This document shows positions 1 to 6,810 of a stretch of 64,000 nucleotides of DNA, one piece after another; within the stretch, counting starts at the first letter, position 1; each line of letters starts with the position of its first letter. The DNA is from Marinobacter xestospongiae (GTDB lineage Bacteria; Pseudomonadota; Gammaproteobacteria; Pseudomonadales; Oleiphilaceae). The notes below the pieces were generated by a model. The model made no database searches. It worked only from the letters and a program-made list of their open reading frames with translations, and was not told the DNA's origin. The translations under genes were made by a program, and so were the position numbers. The stretch lies in the NCBI RefSeq assembly GCF_023156385.1, contig NZ_JAKZAK010000001.1, forward strand, positions 62,001-126,000, in the 5' to 3' direction.

Positions 1-372
1 CTCCGAGCCCATAAACGAGCCCAAAAGTCGTCGCGAGGGCTTGGCCGCTTCCAGCTGCTCAGCCAGCCTCTCCCGCAGAGCACTTCGGATCTCTACTGCG
101 TCCTCCCGATCATGAATGTAGTAGTGCACCTCTTTCATGTCGTAACAACATTGCTCAATGCTAAACGTCATCTGATAAAAGAGGCATCCTACGATCTGCA
201 TATCCTTGCGAGCCACCAAGGCTTTGAGGCAGTGATAGCGCCCAAACAAGACATCGTCTAGCTGATCGAACGAGATCAGGTTGCGCGAGTTGCCCTTTTG
301 GCAACGTGCCACCAGATCAACGATGGCCTCGATATCAAACGGTGCAACCGTCTTTACATGGACTCTGCTCAT
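1..372 (-). CDS. Partial protein, possibly a GNAT-type acyltransferase (C-terminus beyond window)
   Basis: The first 124 codons are open and the frame runs off the left edge of the window. I do not recognise it with confidence. The start resembles a GNAT fold: a short strand (VHVKTV), a helix (DIEAIVDLV) and a later strand pair around AKKD-like ARKDMQIVGCLFYQ, but the acetyl-CoA-binding loop is not visible in the part present. Its ATG overlaps the stop codon of the upstream dehydrogenase gene in an ATGA, so translation is probably coupled and it is the last visible gene of a five-gene operon. In that setting an enzyme that N-acylates an unusual amino acid is an attractive inference only. The gene call is firm; the function is weak. 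Confidence 0.6.
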   Translation of the reverse strand, partial: MSRVHVKTVAPFDIEAIVDLVARCQKGNSRNLISFDQLDDVLFGRYHCLKALVARKDMQIVGCLFYQMTFSIEQCCYDMKEVHYYIHDREDAVEIRSALRERLAEQLEAAKPSRRLLGSFMGSE

Positions 373-1349
373 CGCTCTAGCTCCTGCGCAATTCTTACCG
401 CATTCCATGCCGCGCCTACCCATAGGTTGTCCGCAACGACCCATAACCACAAACCGTTGCGGGCGCCCGGCTCTCGACGGATCCGGCCCACGTAGACGTC
501 TTCTTTGTCCTCGATAGTCCGAGGGGTGGGGAAGTCCTCCGGATTGTGAGCAACCTTGATCCCCTTCCCCACCAGTGCCGCCTTAACTGTGCCCATATCG
601 AACGCCTTGTCAGTCTCGATGTAGGCCGCCACGCTGTGGCCGCGGAAAACCGGGACACGCACCGCCGTGCAAGTCACAAACATGTCCGGCTCGTTCAGAA
701 TCTTCCGCGTCTCAAACCGGACTTTCTCCTCTTCAAAGGTAAAGCCGTTATCCATGAAGCGATCAATTTGAGGAATCACGTTATGGGCAATGGGACGGCT
801 AAACGGCGAAGAATTCCCAGTGCCCTCTGAATCTATCAAAGAGGCATGAAGGCCATTAACGCCCTCGTTGCCCGCACCGGAGACCGCCTGGTAGGTGGAC
901 GCAATGACTTTCCGCACACCAAACCGCTCATGAATCGGCGCGAGCGCACGAACCAGCTGGATCGTCGAGCAGTTCGGATTGGAAATCAGCTTCTGGCCTG
1001 TGTAGGCAGACTGGTTAATTTCCGGAACGATCAACGGCACCGTATCCTGCATCCGGAATGCGCTCGTGTTATCAATCACGATCGCCCCCTGAGCAGCGAC
1101 TTTGGGCGCCCATTCCCGGCTGACATTTCCGCCAGCTGAGAAAAAGGCATATTTCACCTGAGAGAAATCAAACTGCTCGATATTAACGACTTCATGGTCT
1201 CCGAACACCGTTTTCAGGACTCTGCCAGCAGAGCGCTTTGAGGCGACAAGATGAAGCTGTTCAAACTTGAACCCCATCTTTTTCAGGACCAGCAGGAACT
1301 CGGAGCCAACGGCTCCGGTTGCACCTACGATCGCGATCACTGGTTTCAT
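369..1349 (-). CDS. Aspartate-semialdehyde dehydrogenase paralogue in halogenase operon
   Basis: A 326-residue member of the aspartate-semialdehyde dehydrogenase family, which reduces aspartyl phosphate to aspartate semialdehyde with NADPH in the lysine/threonine/methionine pathway. Visible signatures are the nucleotide-binding GATGAVG at residues 9-15, the catalytic cysteine C127 in SNPNCSTIQ, and the conserved YQAVSGAG and RVPVFRGHS segments. It overlaps the transporter gene upstream by 4 bp (ATGA) and the partial gene downstream by 4 bp, so it belongs to the operon. A housekeeping asd gene normally sits elsewhere in such genomes; here the likely role is either to raise aspartate-derived lysine supply for the halogenase or to act on another semialdehyde. 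That role is inference. Confidence 0.85.
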   Translation of the reverse strand: MKPVIAIVGATGAVGSEFLLVLKKMGFKFEQLHLVASKRSAGRVLKTVFGDHEVVNIEQFDFSQVKYAFFSAGGNVSREWAPKVAAQGAIVIDNTSAFRMQDTVPLIVPEINQSAYTGQKLISNPNCSTIQLVRALAPIHERFGVRKVIASTYQAVSGAGNEGVNGLHASLIDSEGTGNSSPFSRPIAHNVIPQIDRFMDNGFTFEEEKVRFETRKILNEPDMFVTCTAVRVPVFRGHSVAAYIETDKAFDMGTVKAALVGKGIKVAHNPEDFPTPRTIEDKEDVYVGRIRREPGARNGLWLWVVADNLWVGAAWNAVRIAQELER

Positions 1350-2266
1350 TGTTCACTCGCCGCAAGAGTCTTTCGTGAAAAAACTTTCGCCTGATCCAGC
1401 AGGTACACAAGGCTCGCCAGGAACACCAGTGCGAACGTGACTTGATGATGTTCTGTAAATTCTTCACCAAAGAGGAAAACCGCGAAGATGAAGTTACAGG
1501 TCGGCGGAATCAGCTGGAAAAAAGCCAGTGTGATCATCTCTAGGTTCTGCGCGGCGACGGTGTACCACCACAAAGGCAGAACACTGATCAGGCCAACGAT
1601 CGCTAGAACCGCCCACTGAGTCGTGGTTGTCTCATCACCAAAGCTCGGACCGCCCTGAAACGCCAGGAAGATGAAATAGCCAATAGCAAATGGAAACAGG
1701 AATACGCACTCGATCGTCAGTCCCGGCAGAGGCTTGATGGCTACACCCTTTCGGATGGCTGCATAGAGCGAGAAACACATGCCAATGATCAGCGCGATCC
1801 AAGGCGTCTGGCCGTAACCTGCGATCAAGTTCAGGATTGCTGCCGCTGTCAGGATGATGGCGAACCATTGGACCATACTGGGCCGCTCTTTAAACACTAG
1901 GAACCCGAACATCACGGAGAAGATCGGGCTGATGTAATAGCCGAGCGAAGCTTCCAGAACCATATTGTTGGTCACCCCAATGATGTAGGTGAGCCACCAG
2001 ATACCAGAGATTGCAGCACTGCTGGCCAAAACCAGCCTGGCACGCTTGTCCTTCAACAACGCTTTCACGTCAGAGAACGAGGCGTTCTTTGCCATCCCCA
2101 GAAGAATCAGAACAAATAGAAGCGAGCCGACCACTCGTACAGCCAGAACATCGACCGAATCGATACCTTTAAGAGGGCTATACCACAGCGGGTAAGAACC
2201 CCATAGCAGGGTGGCCATCAAGGCGAAGACCACGCCCACAGACATATTGGCTTGATTGTTTTGCAT
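1346..2266 (-). CDS. EamA/RarD-like drug-metabolite transporter
   Basis: A 306-residue integral membrane protein with about ten hydrophobic segments and the duplicated five-helix layout of the EamA (DMT superfamily) transporters, most like the RarD branch: an early SVGVVFALMATLLWGSYPL helix and a second-half LAFFQLIPPTCNFIFAVFLF helix. Members export amino acids and related metabolites across the inner membrane. It sits between the diiron enzyme gene (48 bp away, with an intervening hairpin) and the dehydrogenase gene, which it overlaps by 4 bp. The context suggests export of, or self-protection against, a chlorinated or unsaturated amino acid made by the operon; that substrate is inferred. 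Confidence 0.85.
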   Translation of the reverse strand: MQNNQANMSVGVVFALMATLLWGSYPLWYSPLKGIDSVDVLAVRVVGSLLFVLILLGMAKNASFSDVKALLKDKRARLVLASSAAISGIWWLTYIIGVTNNMVLEASLGYYISPIFSVMFGFLVFKERPSMVQWFAIILTAAAILNLIAGYGQTPWIALIIGMCFSLYAAIRKGVAIKPLPGLTIECVFLFPFAIGYFIFLAFQGGPSFGDETTTTQWAVLAIVGLISVLPLWWYTVAAQNLEMITLAFFQLIPPTCNFIFAVFLFGEEFTEHHQVTFALVFLASLVYLLDQAKVFSRKTLAASEQ

Positions 2267-2280
2267 ATCTCATTTCCTTT

Positions 2281-2300
2281 GGGTGCGATCGCTCGCACCC
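2281..2300 (-). promoter_or_regulatory. Intercistronic hairpin upstream of transporter gene
   Basis: A perfect 8-bp stem (GGGTGCGA with TCGCACCC) closes a 4-nt loop, 15 bases before the transporter ATG and just 5' of its ribosome-binding purines. No T-tract follows on the minus strand, so it is not a standard terminator. It could be an RNA-processing or stability element that sets different expression for the two halves of the operon. Confidence 0.5.
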
Positions 2301-2314
2301 GTTGATTTTCCCTA

Positions 2315-3070
2315 TTAGGCGCACGCCGCTGCTGTGTCTTTCACGCGCAGCTCAACGTTGTTCCAGAACTTTTCCATCAGCTGCAAGTAATGAGCGATGC
2401 CAGACTCGAAACGCTCTTTTCCTTCATCGTCGGTTACATAGGGACCGAGGATGTTGTAGATGGCGTTGCTGTGTCCGATTTCTGCCTCAATGTGCAGCTC
2501 CCAAAAATGCCGGGTACGAGCATCGTAGCCCTGATTCTTCAGGCCTTCGTTGTAGCGCGAGCACATCGCTGCAGACTGGGTCTCGTCGGCGAACAGAGCG
2601 CCAAGCGCACGCTCCAGAGGCAGGCTGTTGTAGATTTCCTTGATGCCTTCATTTAGTGCTACCGAAGATTCCAGAGGCTCGTAGGCTTCGATGTCTTCGG
2701 AGGTGATATCAAGCATGTTCAGGAATTGCGCGAACATATCACTGTGTGATTTCTGGGTACCCAGCTCATCCGTAGAGTTATGGAGCACCTCGCGAAGCAC
2801 CGCTTCGTCCCGCGTAATGGTCGAGATGTTCGCCACGTAAAAGGGCAGATACTTGAAGTAGGCGTTCGTCTCCAGATACAGCTGCTTTTCCTGCTCCTTG
2901 GACAGAGCATTCTCGCCATACCACGCCAGGAATGGATGATTGACCGAACGGTGAGCCAGGATCTCTTCCACCTTCTGGTCGAGATACGCTTTCACTGACT
3001 CAGACACGCCTGATGATCTCTGCATGACTTTGAAGTCGTTCTCTTGGAAGTCTTTTGCTAATACAGTCAT
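2315..3070 (-). CDS. BesC-like haem-oxygenase-fold diiron enzyme (HDO)
   Basis: A 251-residue all-helical protein of the haem-oxygenase-like diiron oxidase/oxygenase superfamily (BesC, UndA, SznF relatives). Candidate iron ligands fall in the expected order: E67, H109 (with E102 near it), E163, then H193-x3-E197-x2-H200, which has the same H, +4 acidic, +7 His spacing as the last metal helix of SznF. In the beta-ethynylserine pathway BesC oxidatively cleaves 4-chlorolysine to 4-chloroallylglycine, releasing formaldehyde and ammonia. Here the gene starts 17 bp after a BesD-like halogenase stop codon, the same pairing, so the same reaction is the leading hypothesis. The exact substrate cannot be read from sequence alone. 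Confidence 0.82.
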   Translation of the reverse strand: MTVLAKDFQENDFKVMQRSSGVSESVKAYLDQKVEEILAHRSVNHPFLAWYGENALSKEQEKQLYLETNAYFKYLPFYVANISTITRDEAVLREVLHNSTDELGTQKSHSDMFAQFLNMLDITSEDIEAYEPLESSVALNEGIKEIYNSLPLERALGALFADETQSAAMCSRYNEGLKNQGYDARTRHFWELHIEAEIGHSNAIYNILGPYVTDDEGKERFESGIAHYLQLMEKFWNNVELRVKDTAAACA

Positions 3071-3087
3071 TGATTCAATTCCTTTTG

Positions 3088-3822
3088 TTAAATGAATGCC
3101 GCAACCATGGTTTCGTGCTCGACCTGCTCACGCTTGTCGTTCGCACTCGCCCAGCACGTATTGAGAATGATCCGGGGGACCTCACCTTTCATCGGCGTGA
3201 CACGGTGCAAAGTGGTGTCTGACTTCAGGAAATACGCCTGTCCGGTAACGTGGTAATAAGAACGAATGGGGTTATCGACGATGTACTGATCGATCTGAGG
3301 GTTTTGCTTATCCCAGGTGGTGTGAGGGATACACTGCAGGACTCCGCCATGCTCGATCGCCGGTGCTTCCAGAATCCAGATCACGGTATAGGGGTAGTCA
3401 CCCCAGTGCCAGCCGTGGGTGTCGCCTTCCCGCTCCAGCTTGTTGATCAGGAAATGCTCTTCTTCCCAGCAATCCGCCAGCTTGTCACCCGCGATTTTGC
3501 CCAGCAGTCCCCGCAGCGCGGGAGACTTGTACAGCGCGTTGATGATTGCGCCGTGGTCCCGGATGCCCTGCGCTGTCACATTGCTCATGAAGCGCTTACT
3601 GTATCCGGTTGATGCAACTTGCACGTCGCGGCGGATGCTGTGCTCTTCAAGCAGTTGATCAGATTCAGCAATCACTTGGTCGAACAGCTGCGCCGGAATA
3701 AGCTCTCCCATATCGAATTTGAGATAGCCATTGCGAGAGAACTCCTCGGCACACTTTTTCAGCTTCTGTGCCGGGAAGGCATCTCGGTGATGTGTTTCCA
3801 GCAAACTTTCAAGATTTTCCAT
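3088..3822 (-). CDS. BesD-like Fe(II)/2-oxoglutarate amino-acid halogenase
   Basis: A 244-residue Fe(II)/2-oxoglutarate enzyme in which the usual HxD/E iron facial motif is H139-W-G141: glycine replaces the carboxylate, which opens a site for chloride. The second histidine is H206 (TTLHRVTP) and the 2-oxoglutarate arginine is probably R217. The H139/G141/H206 spacing (2 and 67) equals that of the lysine halogenase BesD (H137/G139/H204), and D142 follows the glycine as in BesD, where an aspartate helps bind the substrate amine. These enzymes chlorinate free amino acids such as lysine at unactivated carbon. It is the first gene of the minus-strand operon. The halogenase call is strong; lysine as substrate is inferred. 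Confidence 0.85.
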   Translation of the reverse strand: MENLESLLETHHRDAFPAQKLKKCAEEFSRNGYLKFDMGELIPAQLFDQVIAESDQLLEEHSIRRDVQVASTGYSKRFMSNVTAQGIRDHGAIINALYKSPALRGLLGKIAGDKLADCWEEEHFLINKLEREGDTHGWHWGDYPYTVIWILEAPAIEHGGVLQCIPHTTWDKQNPQIDQYIVDNPIRSYYHVTGQAYFLKSDTTLHRVTPMKGEVPRIILNTCWASANDKREQVEHETMVAAFI

Positions 3823-4230
3823 TGCTTATCCCTATATTACGTTGTTGTGCTTCCTTGCCAGTGTTCAACAAGTGATGGCTACTTTATTAAATGGCTAACC
3901 GCATGAATAACGAAAAATTTTTAGGGATCGCCAAATATTTCTTGCCGATTCGATGCCAACATTTGTGATTCAGTTCCTCGCCACTTAAAGTTCTTACTAC
4001 CGGGGCCAAGCATTCGATGCGATAGCCAGGCGTTCAACCGGATGCCAAACGCGTGGTGCTTTTGGTTCTCTGCGCTGGCGCTCCGGCGCCGATTACCTCA
4101 GCGCTAGGTTATTATCGCCAAAGCTGAAGGTTCGCTTTGCGACCGTCCCGTATCCTGGCCCGGATTTCTCATAGCTACCCAACAACTCTCGCAGACTGGG
4201 CGGTTTACCGCTATGAACGCTCAGATGCGG
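3823..4230. other. Non-coding stretch with degenerate attC-like sequence
   Basis: This stretch separates the halogenase operon from an IS remnant and holds no convincing gene. About 3823-3960 is A+T-rich and must contain the operon promoter, though I cannot fix its hexamers. At about 4025-4130 the sequence (AACGCGTGGTGC, then TTTTGGTTC, a GGCGCTCCGGCGCC palindrome and GCGCTAGG) reads like the inner part of a VCR-type integron attC site with decayed ends. The outer R boxes are not convincingly complementary, so this is a weak call. Confidence 0.3.
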
Positions 4231-4745
<515 letters not shown>

Positions 4746-4751
4746 ATTGGT

Positions 4752-5015
4752 TTGAAATGGCGCTTCGATGGGGAGGACAGCGAGAGAGACGATAGCATAG
4801 AGATAGTTAATAGCGTCAATATCCTGAGCACTTGCATGATATTGAATGCGCTATTGGCGAAAAAGTTCTACTACTCAGTGATGGTCGATGCAGTTGCTGA
4901 AGGTATTGCTGTAACCAATGAATTGAGTGAGCCAGAGGGCATCCTCAACAATGCAATTGATGAAGAGTTTCAAACCTTGGAGAGACTTCGGCCAGTCATT
5001 GAAGATCTTCAGTAA
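4752..5015 (+). CDS. Hypothetical 87-residue protein, possibly truncated by the IS
   Basis: An open frame that begins with a TTG only a few bases past the end of the IS remnant and has no clear ribosome-binding site of its own. The product is acidic and probably helical (for example ILNNAIDEEFQTLERLRPVIEDL) and I do not recognise it. Its position suggests that it is the 3' part of a gene cut by the element. A small hairpin (AGGCTC-CATT-GAGCCT, about 5015-5031) follows the stop codon. Confidence 0.35.
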   Translation: MKWRFDGEDSERDDSIEIVNSVNILSTCMILNALLAKKFYYSVMVDAVAEGIAVTNELSEPEGILNNAIDEEFQTLERLRPVIEDLQ

Positions 5016-5165
5016 GGCTCCATTGAGCCTAGGTTAGGGGGATGCCGCTGGCTTAATCCTGGGGCTATGGCAGTGCTTTCGGGAGGGACAAAGCTGTCGC
5101 AAATCGGTGCCAAAACTGCCGCCGCGCTACACTACGGCTAAAATTCTGTTGACACTTCGTTGACA

Positions 5166-5198
5166 CCCAAAAACAACAAAGCCCGCACGAGGCGGGCT
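5166..5198 (-). terminator. Rho-independent terminator of tRNA-Phe
   Basis: On the minus strand, 16 bases past the tRNA CCA end, AGCCCGC pairs with GCGGGCT around a 5-base loop (5180-5198) and is followed by TTGTTGTTTTTG. This is a standard intrinsic terminator for the tRNA transcript. Confidence 0.85.
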
Positions 5199-5213
5199 AA
5201 GTCATTGAATTCG

Positions 5214-5289
5214 TGGTGCCCGGAGGCGGAATCGAACCACCGACACGGGGATTTTCAATCCCCTGCTCTACCAACTGAGCTATCCGGGC
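5214..5289 (-). tRNA. tRNA-Phe (GAA)
   Basis: A 76-nt cloverleaf on the minus strand with encoded CCA. The acceptor stem starts GCCCGGA and pairs with TCCGGGC; the D arm contains AGCTCAGTTGGTAGAGC, the anticodon loop is TTGAAAA giving anticodon GAA, and the T arm contains GGTTCGATTCC. It closely follows the well-known bacterial tRNA-Phe sequence. Its 3' end faces the accessory region at 1-5213, the usual side for island integration. Confidence 0.97.
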
Positions 5290-5318
5290 AAGTCGCTGCT
5301 GTGCTGCAACGGGGCGCT

Positions 5319-5347
5319 ATTAAACCGGTTTCGCCGGGGTGAGTCAA
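5319..5347 (-). promoter_or_regulatory. Sigma-70 promoter of tRNA-Phe
   Basis: On the minus strand TTGACT (5342-5347) and TTTAAT (5319-5324) are separated by exactly 17 bp, about 30 bases upstream of the mature tRNA 5' end. A G+C-rich GCGCCCCG sequence follows the -10 box, resembling a stringent-response discriminator typical of tRNA promoters. Confidence 0.8.
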
Positions 5348-5409
5348 GGCCGTGTTTGAAAAAAGTTTGAAACTTTTCGGTCTTGCTCAAACCCTGATCA
5401 ATTCCGGGC

Positions 5410-5682
5410 TTATTGCTCCGGTGGCACGTAGCCTTCGGCCTGGTCGAAGGGCTCGTTGTTGAAGAAATGGTCCATCTGGGCCTGAAGGTATTTGCGGGTG
5501 TCCGGGTCCATCAGGTTGAGGTGTTTCTCGTTGATCAGCATGGTTTGCTGGTGCTGCCATTCCTGCCAGGCTTTCTTGGAGACGTTCTGGAAAAGCTCCT
5601 CGCCTTTTTTGCCCGGCATGGGGGGGAAGTCCAGTCCTTCGAGGTCCTGCTGGTATTTGCGGCAAAAGACGGTACGGCTCAT
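5410..5682 (-). CDS. yggX: Oxidative damage protection / Fe(2+) trafficking protein YggX
   Basis: A 90-residue protein with the family start [11 protein letters not shown], the conserved Cys7, then PPMPGKKG and a C-terminal [10 protein letters not shown]. YggX proteins protect iron-sulfur clusters and DNA from oxidative damage and are thought to handle labile iron in the cytosol. The length matches the usual 90 residues. It lies 63 bp downstream of mutY in the same direction, the common gammaproteobacterial order, and both genes deal with oxidative damage. An A+T inverted repeat AAAAGTTT/AAACTTTT (about 5360-5376) downstream may help end its transcript. Confidence 0.95.
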   Translation of the reverse strand: MSRTVFCRKYQQDLEGLDFPPMPGKKGEELFQNVSKKAWQEWQHQQTMLINEKHLNLMDPDTRKYLQAQMDHFFNNEPFDQAEGYVPPEQ

Positions 5683-5745
5683 GGCATCTCCTTCTGTGTC
5701 GGTGCCTGCGGGTGTGTCTGGACGATAGATGATAACAGAGGCCCG

Positions 5746-6810
5746 CTAGATCAGCGCAGCCTGTGCGGGTTCGGTCAGTAGCGTGCGGATGGGGGCGGGC
5801 AGGCCCAGGGTCAGGGCCTCGTCCCGGTGGAACCAGCCGTGGTCGGGGGCTTCATGGACGCCGATGTGGCCTGCGGTCAGCAGCCGGGCGGGCTGGATGT
5901 GCAGGTGGTAGTGGCTGAAGGTGTGGCGGAAGCCGGCCTGGGCGATTGCTTCGCTGCAGGTCAGGCCGAAGGTGTCGGCACAGGCGTCTGCCAGCTCTTC
6001 CAAGTTGTAGGCCGGGTCCAGCTCCGGCAGGCTCCACAGGCCGCCCCAGATGCCGCTGGGTGGGCGTCGCTGCAACAGCACCCGGCCCTCGTGGTCTTCC
6101 AGAATCAGCATCCAGGTGGTTTTCTCCGGCTTCTGTTTCTTCGGCTTGGAGCCAGGGTACAGGCGAACCTCGTCCCGGGCGTAGGCCTCGCAGGTGGCCA
6201 CCACCGGGCAGTCCTCACAGGCGGGCCGGCTGCGGGTGCAGACCATGGCGCCGAGGTCCATGATGGCCTGGGTGTAGTCCCGCACCCGTTGATGTGGGGT
6301 ATGGGTTTCGGCGTGCTGCCAGAGGCGATTGAGCACAGCGGTCTGGCCCGGCCAGCCGGGCACTGCATGGTGGCGGGCCAGCACCCGTTTGACGTTGCCG
6401 TCGAGGATGGTGGCCCGCTGCTGGAACGCCTGGGCGAGAATGGCGGCGGCGGTTGAACGGCCGATGCCGGGCAGGGATTCCAGCTCATCCTGGTTGCCGG
6501 GGAACTCGCCATCGAACCGCTCCACCACCTGCTGCGCGGCTTTCTGCAGGTTTCTGGCGCGGGCGTAGTAGCCCAGGCCGGACCAGTGGCTGAGGACGTC
6601 GTCCACCGGGGCAGATGCGAGTTCATGAACGCCCGGGAAGCGCTCCATGAACGCTTCGAAGTAGGGGATGACGGTGGTTACCTGGGTCTGCTGGAGCATG
6701 ATCTCCGAAACCCAGACCCGGTAGGCGTTGCGGTTGTGGTGCCACGGCAGCTGCTTGCGGCCGTGGCGGTCGTACCAGCCCAGCAGGCGCTGGGCGAATC
6801 GGTCTGGCAT
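5746..6810 (-). CDS. mutY: A/G-specific adenine DNA glycosylase
   Basis: A 354-residue MutY, which removes adenine mispaired with 8-oxoguanine in base-excision repair. Seen in order: catalytic glutamate E36 in WVSEIMLQQTQ, helix-hairpin-helix ESLPGIGRSTA (111-121), catalytic aspartate D137 in LDGNVKRVL, and the iron-sulfur cluster cysteines C191-x6-C198-x2-C201-x5-C207. A C-terminal NUDIX-like domain from about 228 recognises oxoG (LLQRRPPSGIWGGLWSLPE). The start codon overlaps the asmA stop by one base (TAATG), so the two are probably translationally coupled, and yggX follows. Confidence 0.97.
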   Translation of the reverse strand: MPDRFAQRLLGWYDRHGRKQLPWHHNRNAYRVWVSEIMLQQTQVTTVIPYFEAFMERFPGVHELASAPVDDVLSHWSGLGYYARARNLQKAAQQVVERFDGEFPGNQDELESLPGIGRSTAAAILAQAFQQRATILDGNVKRVLARHHAVPGWPGQTAVLNRLWQHAETHTPHQRVRDYTQAIMDLGAMVCTRSRPACEDCPVVATCEAYARDEVRLYPGSKPKKQKPEKTTWMLILEDHEGRVLLQRRPPSGIWGGLWSLPELDPAYNLEELADACADTFGLTCSEAIAQAGFRHTFSHYHLHIQPARLLTAGHIGVHEAPDHGWFHRDEALTLGLPAPIRTLLTEPAQAALI

